Source: Glandiceps talaboti (Eukaryota; Hemichordata; Enteropneusta; Spengelidae). From it: a stretch of 64,000 nucleotides of DNA. A model generated the notes under the pieces. It was not told the DNA's origin. It saw only the letters and a list, made by a program, of their open reading frames with translations, and made no database searches. Positions 49,393-64,000 of the stretch are shown piece after piece (within the stretch, counting starts at the first letter, position 1; every line of letters starts with the position of its first letter). A program made the position numbers and the translations under genes. The stretch spans positions 14,613,500 through 14,677,499 of the forward strand of contig NC_135558.1 in the NCBI RefSeq assembly GCF_964340395.1. Reading direction: 5' to 3'.

Positions 49393-52300
49393 TTTTGTAG
49401 CATGTTTTGTCATTTAACTGAAGATTAAGTCGTCCTGTATTGCGTTTAATACTTACAGAGAGGTTTTGATCGTATGTATACTAGATAATATCTCTACAGT
49501 GGGTCCGACATCTTCAGATACATCTCACAAAATGCATTAGTGTGCTCCCTAATATTGACATAAAATGATTTGGACAAAATTTTATATTGAAATTGGATTA
49601 TACAAGCCCTCATTGAAAATACACGCTTTGCCTTCTGTGGTCGAGGAATAGTTTCATAAATTGAGTATAGCTAACAACAAGCCTTGGAGTGACCCTTTTC
49701 AGACACTCAAGCATTTAATAGTAATAATTGAATCATGTTTGAATGCAGTACTCGACTAATGAAATATGCTTTAGGTTAAGTTAAACACATTTTAATGTTG
49801 CACCATTCATGCATTTTTGTGCACTGTTGGTTATTAAATAACCATCATTCACACAAAAAATACTGTTTTGTATGAAGCACTTAGTAAGCGTAATATGTGT
49901 CACTCCATCTACGTTGTTTGAGTCAAAATGGCATGTCCACTGTTGATGTGCTCACAGAACAATGTTCTCGACTGATGGGATTTTAGTGTTCGAAACTGAA
50001 GTATCGTTAAATCAATAAACGTGTGACGAAAGGCAAACGGCTATACAAATGATCTCGCTCGATGTTCTTAATCAATAGATAACATTCGTGCATAAATCAT
50101 TCGAATTTGACAAAACATCAAACTTGATATTGCAATTATACTATGTGTATCAATTTTTGTAATGCAATACAATTAAATATTTTTTTTCGATGCAAGAAAC
50201 ACTAATTTGGAAAAAACTGAATAATAAATATAACGAGATCCTCTAAGTAACTGTTTATAACCAAGTGATAATCGGTACAAACAGGTAAGACTGCACTATG
50301 TGAACTTCGCAATCTTTCCATGACAAATTTTGTCCAACATAGCGTTAGCTGCAAGATTATCGTAACTTTATATCCAATTGTGAATTTAAAAATATTGACT
50401 TATTTATCTTTATTTACACAGCTTCATAGGTTATCCCAAGCAATCCTAAAATATTTCATGATTTCAAAATGTGTAAGTTTATGTATGTACCGTATCAACT
50501 ATTTTTTTTCAAAATAGTCTTAAGCTATGTTTGTAATACCATAGAACCCCATGACACGTGAGTGGAAGTGTGATGTACTCGGTGTATTTGCACAAGTGCT
50601 TGCAGTGTTCTGTGCGGCCGTACTTTTACAAGCTTAATCAAGTGAGTGAAAGTGCAGCAGAAACCACGGCAAGAGTAAAAAAAATACTGTGCAATCACGT
50701 AATTTCGTCTGCAAAAACAAGGAACGATGGCACCCTCATATACATATCATTTCACATGAAGATATAACGTTGACGTCGTTGTCGGTATTGAACTGCTAGT
50801 AAAAAGACCACTAGTATCCGGGTAAAATTCATTTCTGATTATGATTCAAGACAGGGTATGTACATATGTCACTAGTGTTAACCTTGTTAGCAGATTAACA
50901 TCCATTCCAATGCATCAATCAATCTCCTTTTACAAACAAAGGGTCACGATGCTAAATGAAAAGGAAAACATCGCATGTTATTTTATATTATAACCACTTC
51001 CTTGCACAATCTGATAACATAAACATCAATGAAAATCCATTCCAGGCAGCAATTGTTCACACTAATGAGATTTTACTTCAATGTTTACGCTCTTTTGCCT
51101 TATGATTGAAGAGCAACAGTACAGACTTTAAAATACCAGACACGCGATATTGTTTTCAGTAAATTACTAATCATATTTTTTTTTCAACCACAGCTGTCAA
51201 TTTATATCATTTGTAATTTCAACACGATTATTTTAAATTGGATCATATACTTCTAAAACAGGAATAATTTATACCTATTAAGATATATCGGGTTGGGAGT
51301 TTGTTTGGAGTTGAATCCCCCTTAGCGCAAGTTTGATTTTATCATGAAGGCTTAGTTCGAGATTGTCCAAATTGGTTGCTTAAATAAAGCTTGAAGAAAT
51401 GCGAGTCGGATATTGCCAAATTGCAAGCGCCAGCAATCAGAAAACCTTACCTCTTTGCCATGTAGATGTTCACACATTTCACTTTGATGTTATTAAACAT
51501 TCGACACGAGTACTTATTTCAAGTATATCATTCCTGATAGTAGCAAGCAAATACATGTAACCTCCTCACAGCATTGCAGCAGACAATGTTTCCACCCTTT
51601 AGATGACAACAATTGGAAAGGATGGCCATGGCATGTAATTATCACCATGATGATATAGTCAAAAGAGAAAAGAGTTATCATTTTACATGTCATGGTTTTA
51701 ACCACATGAATTAAAATGATGAAGGGGATTGTGGCAATAGGAAGCCAACGATTGCCACAAGAAATGAAGCAAATGTGGTTACGTCATTGTTTATCTAGAA
51801 CTGAAACATTCTTGCATCTACAAACTTTTCTTGCCGATGCTGTATATTGCATATATAGATGTTTCAAAAATTGCAATGAAAAGAGTCCATTGGTTACTCG
51901 TGAGTACTAATCTTTCATTTGTGTGGAAAGAAATTAAGAGTAATACAAAAATAATGTCACTACATAATAAAATACCACAGAGGCATTTTGAACAAAATTG
52001 CATATTTTGTCTTATGCATTCTGCCCTTTATCCAAGTTGAACATTTAATGCCTGAAGATTTTCGAGTTCTATATATACGTTCCGTGTTTACTCATTAAAC
52101 ATATTCCTCATCCGGCATCCTGCAATTTTCCTAAAAGATACAAACGTTAATTAACGGTATCGCGTTGTATCATTTCTACTGAGTGGTATCTCATTATTTT
52201 ATTAAAGAGCGAAGGTCCATCAGTCATCGTTATTAATGGCAAAGGGGACATTGGGGATACTACAATATCAAAACATAATCATGCTAGTAATACTGTAGCC

Positions 52301-54120
52301 TTGTGTGTGTCTACATACATGTTTAAAGGATATTGTCTCGTGCGATGAAGACAAACAAATGTTCCCCAGTGTTCCAAACATTATCCCAGTCAATTTCCCG
52401 TTGAAGCATACCTATAGGCTACATTGATGAAACATATAGCCCTGGGAGGTTTACCTTTTTAGATTTTGATTACTATAGAGTTTCCTCGAGACGGTACACT
52501 ACTACAAAAGGCAGATAAGTAAAAACAATCCATGTTTTGTGAAAACGGCAACCTAACATCAACGTATTGTAACCATTGTTGATTATTTGTAATTCAAACC
52601 TCACAGTATATTCACCATAAAGAAAATTCCACTTTTCCTAATATCAGTTAGATGCGGAACCAAACACTTTTAAATTATGTATTTCTCAAATCGAATATGT
52701 AATCAAGAATGCATGTCGTTGTAGCACTATATTACGAAACATCAATGAAATATTCACGAGTATACCAAATGGTAAGATAATCAACGTATAGAAAGTAGTA
52801 ACCATTGCTGATCATTTGCAATTTGAAAGTAATACGAAAACTTAAGCAAGAAGGTTTCGAGAGCACTAATGTAATACCAGGGGCTCAGATGACAAACAAC
52901 TCTAATTTTTGTACTAGAAAACTATATTGACATCAAAAATGTCTTATTACTTAATTCCAGTTGAGAACAAAATGTATTGTATAAATTTTAGTATACATGG
53001 ACTTTGAAACCTGTTACATGTATATACGTAATGCATTTTTCTTCGATATGCATTTTTAGGTTTTACTATAAGATAACGAAGTAAGGAAGGTGCATTACTA
53101 CTTTACATTTCTATTTATACTCATCTAAGTTATTTTGGTTACATTTCATCAAAAATTTGTAAAATATAAAAATTTCTTCTCCAAGGAACAATGGAACGAG
53201 TATAACATTACTTCTTGTAATAAGCAGATACATGTACTATTGTGCAGTTCCCAAGTAATACAATGTTAGAGGTACTTCTTATGAAAGAAGGTCTGGACAC
53301 CCTTTACTCTAGTGCATATAATTGTGCTTAAGCTATACTGTACAGCAGAATTGCGTAAATTGGAGTCTAGTGATTTTAATTTCTATCTATCCCAAGGGTA
53401 TTCCTCCTCCATGTTCAGTTGCCATTTGAATGAACACAAAATTATGTATTTTGATTGCTTTCTAGAGGTGATATGTACTTCTAAAGCGATTGGGAATACT
53501 CTCATATCACATAATCTTACTCGCTGAGCAGAATGTCATAACCTTACATGTAATTTGATATCTTTAGCGATATTTTGTAACCAGAATCTACTTTCAATTT
53601 AGACATTTAACTAGTATATGCTATCACAGAGACATCACCTATCGCAGTATTTGATGATTATCACATGGATACGGGTACCTTGCCCGTGGATTGATACCGT
53701 AGATAAGTGCGAATCAGTTCGACGAGATTTGATTGCGAGAATTAAAAAATAACAAGGAAAATTCATTGGTTGAGTGCACTATTTCCTTGTTCATGTTTCT
53801 TTAAATTAGCATATTAATTAGATCCCTTATTAATCTGTGAGTTTACATCAAACAATTAACACCAGTTAAAAGCAATCCTGAACCCAATCTACATTAACAA
53901 TGTCTCACTGAATAAATCTCAGTACCTTTATCAATTCTATCCTGTATTCTAGCATCCTTTGCTTTTAGTGTCTCTCTTTATTTTAGTTTTAAAATGAATC
54001 ATGGTATGCAACGCATATACTATGGGCCCAGTGTACCTATCTATGGGTATATATGCATTGCATGGTGTAAGCAGGTGATTATAGGAATGATGGTTGAAAG
54101 GAGTTATATATACATGTGTA
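49393..54120. other. Long unique noncoding stretch
   Basis: All frames are short and AT-driven; no repeat or RNA gene recognised. Confidence 0.55.
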
Positions 54121-54207
54121 TCTATATGTATGTATGTATGTATGTGTGTATGTATGTACATGTATGTATGTATGTATGTATGTATGTATGTATGTATGTA
54201 TGTATGT
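54121..54207. repeat. (GTAT)n tract
   Basis: GTAT repeats with one TACATGTATG interruption. Confidence 0.97.
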
Positions 54208-54260
54208 TGGGGTGGGGCAGATGGATGAATGGATGTCATAGATTATAATTGTATGGCCAC

Positions 54261-54295
<35 letters not shown>

Positions 54296-54306
54296 CGCGC
54301 TCGCGA
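54261..54306. repeat. (GT)n(GC)n alternating tract
   Basis: About 46 bases of strict purine-pyrimidine alternation, GT then GC: strong Z-DNA-forming potential. Confidence 0.95.
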
Positions 54307-54857
54307 AGCTCATTGAGTCGGCCATGTTCAATTTTATGTTTGAACTTACTTAGAATCATACCAAAAAGTCAGTTATCAATGACATTTTGAAAGCGTAACT
54401 GCTGTTTCCGATCTTTTGCACAATCTGTTGAAAGTACCAATGTTTCATCACCATAATGGCTGATGGCAGTAATAAATATATAAGCAGCTGATTTCAGTGC
54501 AAGTCTGCCCAGCTGAAATGTCTAATTGGAAATGAGAAATTAGAGCCATGGGCAAGCGATATATGTGTATGTAACAGTAGGTCAGAACAAAGCAAGGGTG
54601 ATTTCATCATCAAGATGCAAGAAATTATTCATTGTGGCCAATTTCTAAAAAAGAAACCTAAGAATACTGAATTCGAGCAGATATCATGAAGGTTGTATTA
54701 GTTGATCACAAATTGAGGTTTTGTGCGTATATTCCTTGTGTATATCCATTTTTATAATTTGTTACCACTGTAATACATTGCTTATGTGTCAATTATTAAA
54801 CTTCGTACCAAACAACGACACAGACAACAGAAACAGAAACACCTACTGCATAAATAA

Positions 54858-56280
<1,423 letters not shown>

Positions 56281-57014
56281 TTATACGTCACCTGTCACCA
56301 ATCTCGCATTCTGATTGGTCGAGAGCCCTGCAGATACACAGGCGTATTTTTCACCAACAGCCGTATTTTTGCTTGTTGTATCACGTGATCACTGCACGTC
56401 CCCTTGTAAACAAATCTAGCAGACAACTAGAGATCGAGCTATAACCAGCATTTCCAATGCCAAATTTGTGGTCAATCGAACAAAATATCACCGTTGTATA
56501 TATTGTAACAAGTCTCTGAACTGTACTTTTCATGTCACAGGGAAATAGTCAAAAATTCCACACACAACTGTGAAAGTCCAGTGACGGCGAACGCACGGTC
56601 GTCACGCGATCGTAAACATGAATTCCTAAATTTATGAAGGATATGAAAATTACCACCACAGAGGGTGTAATGTTTGCTTAACTAGAACAACAAAGAATAT
56701 CACCAACATTTATGTACATTTAATGGAAACAGTACGCAAAACAAAGACGCACTCATTTTTCAGCTGATGGTTATAAGTTTGAATATATTGGTGAGTGATA
56801 TGCAAATAGTAAACATTACGTCATACTACTGAGCAAACGCGCACTCTGATTGAATGATAAAGTTAAGGCTGACATGTAAACAACCGCATTACAGTTATCA
56901 GAGAGGTGCATGATACTACGCTCAACAGTATAACGCGGAAGTGATTTTATTTAAAAATGAAACAGCATTTTTAGAAATTCAAAAATGAATTCATAGTCGC
57001 AGGTGACGTATAAG
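56281..57014. mobile_element. Non-autonomous TIR element with TA flanks
   Basis: TTATACGTCACCTG at 56281 is exactly reversed and complemented as CAGGTGACGTATAA ending at 57014. If the TIR proper starts at TACGTCACC, a TA dinucleotide flanks each end, the target duplication typical of Tc1/mariner-type elements. The interior of about 700 bases has no transposase frame. Confidence 0.5.
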
Positions 57015-57015
57015 T

Positions 57016-57158
57016 ATGTTATTTGCCAAATACTGTTCCACATCTTGCTGCTCGAGGTAATTGTTCTGGTATAACGGCTCGCCTCCGGCTCTCTGTTATA
57101 CCAGAAAAAATTACCTCTCGCAGCAACCTATGGAACGGTATTTGGCAAATAACATATA
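57016..57158. repeat. Near-perfect hairpin repeat abutting the TIR element
   Basis: TATGTTATTTGCCAAATAC on the left is mirrored by GTATTTGGCAAATAACATA on the right. GGTAAT...TCTGGTATAAC and GTTATACCAGA...ATTACC pair inside, around a GGCTCGCCTCCGGCTC centre near 57085. It is a palindromic MITE-like repeat with no coding capacity and starts one base after the 56281-57014 element. Confidence 0.65.
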
Positions 57159-57735
57159 CATATATATGTAATTTGAACACAAAAGGTTTAGACACTCAAG
57201 CGTGTAGTTTTACTCTCCAAAGATTTGGAATGAATAGGTTATGAAACATCAATCTTGCAAACATTTCAATGTGTCTAGGCAGAAGCCACTCAGAACGATA
57301 CGCATTGTTGGCGCTTGTGTAGGGTAGGATATACAAAATGTGCATTACATTTGGGATTACCTGTCCTAAATTAACCTATATTTCCAAAATTTTATTAGGT
57401 AAATGTAAATGGGATTATGTAACTTAATGTAACCAGTCTTTTTTAATCAGATTTAAGTTTAAACCCTTTTTTGCGTACCTTGCACAAAACAGACTTTCCT
57501 TATTGCAAATATGCGCAACTGCAGTACAATAATATATAAAAATTATCACAGGGAATACAACCTCATTGACTTGAAACTTACTATTTTTGAAGAAAAAAAT
57601 GTGAAAAGGTTACAACTATAGCAATAGTCTGTTACTATAGTGAGGAGTGTTAGTAGGCCTGAATTTCGGGTTTGGAGTCTACCCATTGCTTCTACATATA
57701 ATCAACTTGTAAAGGTAGAAACAATACAGACACAG

Positions 57736-57855
57736 ATGCTCTTGGTGCTATCAGCAGTCTATGCTGAAAATTCTAACAACAGAGAAGCATGTATGTTGTC
57801 TGGAATGTCGGACTTACACCCCCCCCCTGACTTGTTGGGAATTTCTTGCATCTGA
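57736..57855 (+). CDS. Weak small secreted-like frame running into a minisatellite
   Basis: A 39-codon ATG frame begins MLLVLSAVYAENSNN, with a very short hydrophobic core and an AYA-like cleavage site. It ends inside the 38-base minisatellite that follows. Only the first half is unique sequence. It is probably fortuitous. Confidence 0.1.
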   Translation: MLLVLSAVYAENSNNREACMLSGMSDLHPPPDLLGISCI

Positions 57856-57930
57856 CACACCCCTCTGACTTGTTGGCAATTTCTTACCACTGACACACCC
57901 CTCTGACTTGTTGGGAATTTCTTGCATCTG
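57816..57930. repeat. Three-copy 38-base minisatellite
   Basis: CACCCCTCTGACTTGTTGG... units start at 38-base intervals (CTGACT at 57827, 57865 and 57903) and differ at only a few positions, so amplification is recent. Confidence 0.85.
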
Positions 57931-57956
57931 ATGACACCGTTCAGGGTGAGAATTTT

Positions 57957-58028
57957 CGAATCCATCTTCCCTGTATATTGCATTATTTGAAGACCATCTA
58001 CCCTGTATATTGCATTATTTGAAGAGCA
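57957..58028. repeat. Two-copy tandem duplication
   Basis: A unit of about 36 bases containing CCCTGTATATTGCATTATTT is repeated head to tail right after the 38-base minisatellite. Confidence 0.8.
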
Positions 58029-59000
58029 TTCTGTCAAGAACTAAGACAGAAGTTAAAATTATCAAGATGAAAAACTTTTGTGAAATGGTTTCAAAGTCAG
58101 TGATTTAGTATTATGCGGGACTTCATTTTAATATTATTAATAACTTTCTTACACATTCTGAATGTCTTAAGGATTAAACTGTACGATTACAATTGAGTCT
58201 TGTTATTTTAAAGACAGGAGTAAACACGTGGTGTATAGCTCAATGCTCAATAGCCTATCATGTTTATATTGATAGATGCTGATCAGTGACTACAACATTT
58301 GGAAATGCTTAAAGCTAATCGTACATGCATACATCTTGGTGCCAATGCGGCTTGAAGGTCAGCTCGGGAAAATGTCGAATGAATGTGACTACTTTTCCTG
58401 AGAACAATATGCCATGGTGGCGTCGGCATCTCCAGAAATAACAAGCTTTCATGTAAGGAAACGCATATGCGGACATTTTTATGAACATATTAAGAGCTGA
58501 ACAGGAAAAGGCATCGTGATGCATAGTAGTTTGTATACAGGCAGACAGATCAGGAGGGGAAACATTATTTCTCGTCATAATTGCCACGATCGAATTAATG
58601 TAATACCCATTAGTTATCTCTATGGACTATAATGCAGTGCATCAAATTCTTAAAAGGTTTTATTCAAAATTCCGAATCAGAAACATCACATAGGTTATTC
58701 ACAGATATTTCCTAAACTTTAAGTTTCCTGCTTTATAAATGGGTTTAATATCATGATTGTTATCTTTAAATTGATAAACGAAACAAGAAGAATGCAACAA
58801 CGATTTATCTGATACCCTACCTATATAATGTCATTAACGACAATTTAGTCTGTGCGTCACCAATGAAATAGTCTCCGGACGTGTGCTGAACAGACACGAC
58901 ATTCTTAAACGGCAAAGAGTGTTATTGATTGTTTCATTTATCTGACACTCTAGGTTTTAGGATGGGATCGATAACTTGATTAGAATCACACATTACAAAG

Positions 59001-59129
59001 ATGCTGTGCACGTGTACCCGGTATTTCCTATGCCTTGCAATTGGTTTTATCTTGATCTCGTCCTTGAAGTTGGTAATCAATTTGACAGTGGAACATGTCT
59101 ATGAAAATCAGAATGAGAAGGTTTGCTAA
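59001..59129 (+). CDS. Possible N-terminal exon of a membrane-anchored or secreted protein
   Basis: A 42-codon frame with AAG before the ATG encodes a short tail (MLCTCTRY), a strong hydrophobic segment (FLCLAIGFILISSLKLVI), then an N-glycosylation sequon (NLT) and a polar stretch. This resembles the start of a type II Golgi enzyme. Possible donors are GTAATC (59073) and GAGAAG/GTTTGC (59121), both imperfect. No catalytic exon was found downstream. The protein family is not identified. Confidence 0.2.
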   Translation: MLCTCTRYFLCLAIGFILISSLKLVINLTVEHVYENQNEKVC

Positions 59130-60475
<1,346 letters not shown>

Positions 60476-61585
60476 TGTAATTATTTACTTCATTATGTGT
60501 GTGATTCTGTCTGCATATATTCATGTACGATTGTATTTGTCTTTTGTCTGTGTATTTGACCCAATAATCAAAATTGGAGTAGAGTGATTTTGGTGTAGGC
60601 CGATATGTTGCATTTTTGGGAGACGGCTGTTTCTCTTTTATCCATTCCAGATGAGGTACATTCCATGTCAAATATTCCTTGTGAGATTGGAGATAGACAC
60701 ACAGTAACAATAAAGAGAGTATATTAGTATTGTTTTCGAATACTGACTTAGTAGTTGTTTACAGTATGTGTTGCCCCGTATGTTGAGTAACAGATAGATG
60801 TGTCAAAGTATTGATATCGGCAGCGATTTATGATTTATGTCAATGTTCATTCAACCTAGTTCACTCTTTGAGAACATTGATTCTGTTTTTTTCTTTAAAC
60901 TTGTTACGCGGGATGTATCACGGGAAGCTCTTTAAACCCGAGTCAGCCAGTCATTCAACACTGCATAGATTTACATACGGTTCTATCGATTGCCTAAAAT
61001 AATAGTGGTATTTAGTAGCGGATTGAAATGTTTAGACTTGTCAATAGATTGATTGATTGATACTTGCATACGCTGAATATAATTTGATTAGTTAAAGCAA
61101 TGATTGCGTGCCAAATTGAAAGCGCCAAATCACGCCAAATAATGATGATTTAGTGCGTTTTCAACACGCAAAGAGGTACTACATTCATCACAACTATTCT
61201 GAATTTACGGTAGTAGCTCCCTATACGCTTTAGGTGTTATTTCTCAGTGGTCTACTTTTATGTATAGGTATAATTGACGTAGACTGTGCCTCAAAGTGAG
61301 GAAGCAGGCGTGGGTGTTTTTCGAAGACAGCACAGAATGTATATATTATATCCCTTCTTTGATAAGGAAAGTGTTACTGAGAAATTGTTAGCTGATAATG
61401 TAGGCATCATCTCTAAGACTTATGGATCGTAAATACTTGTAATCGTCACGAAGACAAATTAATATTGATAATAGTTACACATTAACTTATCTAGTCAAGG
61501 CATTCACAATATTTACAATATCAATAACAGGAAAGTATTATACACGGCTGCTGTCTTGTTGAAATAAATGTCAAACATGATGAGA

Positions 61586-61670
61586 AAGAAAGAAAGAAAA
61601 AACAAACAAACAAACTAACTAACTAACTAACTAACTAACAAATAAACAAACATGCAAACAAATAAACAAG
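61586..61670. repeat. (AAAG)/(AAAC)/(AACT)n tract
   Basis: Related tetranucleotide blocks drift from AAAG to AAAC to AACT and back. Confidence 0.93.
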
Positions 61671-62589
61671 ACTGTATAAAATGTGAAAAAGTAATATATC
61701 ATGAAAATCGAAACGTTATTCTCTATCTTGATACATTCTGTTACTGGAGTGCTCCTAGTTTCGTCTAGGATATTGTTCAAAAATTGTGACCCAGTCAATT
61801 TATGATCTCTTGGCACACAAGTTGCTGTGCACCCATAATCAAGACTGTACAATGTCCCTAGCTACTACCTACTATTTTCTCCCGACCCCTTTGTATATGT
61901 AGAATAAACACCTATTTCTATATCCTCGACGAAGATATCTTCAGACTGATTTTAGTCGAAAATTGGGGCTTCAGGTACAGACTACTGATCAAATCAGAAA
62001 TAGTCTACCCGGTTAGACGAAAAGTATTTAATCACGATTGACCTCAACAAAATTATGATCGCATTCGTAAATTACGTTTTGATTTCTCTATATATGTGTC
62101 GTAAGCTTACCGTACTACTGTCAGTAACATTGATGAAATATAATCATGCCCCCGAAGCAAACAGGCAAATCGAGAAACGAATTCACAAACGTTTCCAAAG
62201 TGCAATGTATGATTGGTATGTTTACCTACTATTACCACTGTCTCACTAGAGTGCCCTGGTCCACTATACTATTGGGAGGAAAACAGTATCTCGTTCTCCC
62301 ATGTATCATTTGCTTTCTGCGAGTAATTTTGTCCAATCAGATGATCGATATACCCCAGAACAGTCAGCAGACATGGCAATTTTATGACCTCCCACCTGCC
62401 CTAGGCTTGCCGATAACGTTATTTTGCACGTATGGAACCAGATGGGACTTTTGATAAAAATCATGTTTATCATTGTTTGAATCACACTCTCTTAATTACT
62501 TCCGTTATTACTGTTCGCCATGATAGTTCGTAGTGAGGAATGTACAACAACGACAGTACATACCTAAACGTTGCTATCTAAATGGTTTA

Positions 62590-62730
62590 CAGTAGAGACA
62601 ACTAGACAAACACACAGGGACAGTAACAGGCACACACATACACATAGGCACACACACAGACACAGACAGACACACAGATGGGCATAAATAGTTGGACAAC
62701 ACAAGCAAACAAACAAACAAACAAACACAA
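62590..62730. repeat. AC-rich and (CAAA)n tract
   Basis: Imperfect CACACA/CACAGA stretch, then CAAA repeats near 62700-62727. Confidence 0.85.
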
Positions 62731-64000
62731 ATGGAATATTAGCACATATGGACATTTTCGTCAAGGCTAGAGGTCGTTACATAGTTACATGAAACCAGTC
62801 AGGTAATGTTTCACTACCTAGACATGCCTTGGAGACATAATACAATCACTGTCTTTTTTTCACGACATAGTCTGAGAGGACCCCGGGATGTAATAATGAC
62901 CTGCTGTGCAATCCTCCTCCACAAATAGTGGTTTTGATTCATTCAAATCGAAATGATAAATCGGCACGTTCATCATGTCCGAAGCAAACCTGGTCTGTGT
63001 GGTTTAGCTACTCGTACTGCCCCAAATACAATATGCATAATCTAATTGTGTATATTAGTGTGAGAGCCACGGTCTTGCCAGTATCTACAGATGTTTGAGT
63101 CACTTGAGAGGGATATAGATATATATTATATATTGTCACCTGAAGCGCAATGAAAAAAAGAGAAACATTGAGATTGTTGTAGTCCCTATTTATCAGAGAA
63201 TTCATCTTGTACACCTAAATTAGCTATATAATACGCTCTCGCTCTAAGTGACATCAAGGCTACAATTATCTCCGTCACGTACTTGGCAAAGTCCTTTAAT
63301 AAAACAGCCACGACAAAGCACGCTTCACTTTCTCCTTTTCACACCTTTCGTACAAAACAATCCCGGATAGGAACACCTATATTAAATTAGTAGGGAAAGC
63401 ATTACTCATCCAATCCATCTGCACTGAACACTAAAGCCACCTTCCTACTCCAGTGTATTAAGATGGTGCCAACTAACGAATCTTCACGGTTTTAAGCCAG
63501 TCATTCCATTAACGCTATATTTGCAATACAAGAAAAAGTAACATGTAAATGCACTCTTGGGTATTCATTCGTAATACAGGGGCAACTCACTTACAGAAAC
63601 TAGGCATCCTCAAGGGACGATAATTTTATTTACCCTTGTGAAATAATCAAAGTGCAGATTTCGTTACTTAGATAGTAGCAGTGTCATGTTGTTGTTTGAT
63701 TTATAAGAAGAGATTGAGAGGGTCGTAGTCGATACTGACTGTGTTTAAAGGGACACAAACTGAGTTCATACGTATTTAGGCGTAGTTTTTACTGCATATT
63801 TCAAAGGCACTCGCATTATTATACCTACTGAAGCACACGTAACTACCACTTGAAATTGACTGAAATCAAACCTTGTATTAGGATGTACGATCCAATGACG
63901 TAGTTTAGGATACATTTCAAAGAAATTGTTCAGGAAAATCATACTATGTAATCAACTGCTCTAGCAATGTCAGAAGACAATCACAATGTTATAGAAGACA

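Larger units (their letters stand above)
60476..64000. other. Mostly unique noncoding DNA
   Basis: Two overlapping ATG frames (62055-62249 and 62146-62454) have no family resemblance and are probably chance. Nothing else beyond the two tracts listed. Confidence 0.5.

Noticed and set aside
62055-62454. Two overlapping ATG frames of 64 and 102 codons
   Set aside because: They overlap in different frames, have no recognised motif and have chance-like composition.

Overview
This window is animal nuclear DNA. It is AT-rich and gene-poor, and very rich in tetranucleotide microsatellites of the CTGT/ACAG, GTAT/ACAT, TATC and GTGA types. It holds a decayed non-LTR retrotransposon, several foldback (MITE-like) elements, canonical GT-AG splice signals and AATAAA-type poly(A) signals. 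Nothing bacterial is present: no operons, no ribosome-binding sites, no CRISPR. The repeat style and the reverse transcriptase suit a marine invertebrate, either lophotrochozoan or invertebrate deuterostome. The sequence alone does not settle the phylum.

The only convincing protein-coding locus is near 36.7-38.8 kb on the + strand. An exon opens after a good splice acceptor (36676). It encodes a signal peptide, an acidic spacer, and a Lys-Arg-bounded 18-residue peptide with two cysteines (C-x8-C), the layout of a neuropeptide or peptide-hormone precursor. A second exon at 38436 continues in frame through a phase-0 GT-AG intron (37028-38435). It ends with a second Lys-Arg-preceded two-cysteine peptide (C-x6-C), a stop codon, and AATAAA 171 bases later. 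If the intron is not removed, the first exon reads ten more codons to its own stop, with ATTAAA 73 bases further on. Two alternative precursors are therefore possible. A TATA box followed by a noncoding stretch with a splice donor (26183-26345) is a speculative promoter and first exon.

Several short frames with a signal-peptide-like or membrane-anchor-like start lie elsewhere (20846, 35475, 39203, 57736, 59001). They could be first exons or small secreted proteins and are given at low confidence.

Layout. 0-8.5 kb: compound CTGT/GTAT arrays, with a 5'-truncated LINE (minus strand, 5165-6950) sitting between two ACAT tracts, then a pentanucleotide array. 8.5-17 kb: mostly unique noncoding DNA. 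17-23.5 kb: microsatellites, a possible signal-peptide exon and a foldback element. 23.5-34.2 kb: unique DNA, a duplicated short-TIR element (28931-29850), a degenerate minisatellite (about 32060-32560) and TA/GA arrays. 34.2-39.4 kb: the peptide-precursor locus. 39.4-64 kb: unique DNA with microsatellites, a long inverted repeat (47.6-48.0 kb), a TIR element plus an adjacent perfect hairpin (56.3-57.2 kb), and minisatellites near 57.9 kb.
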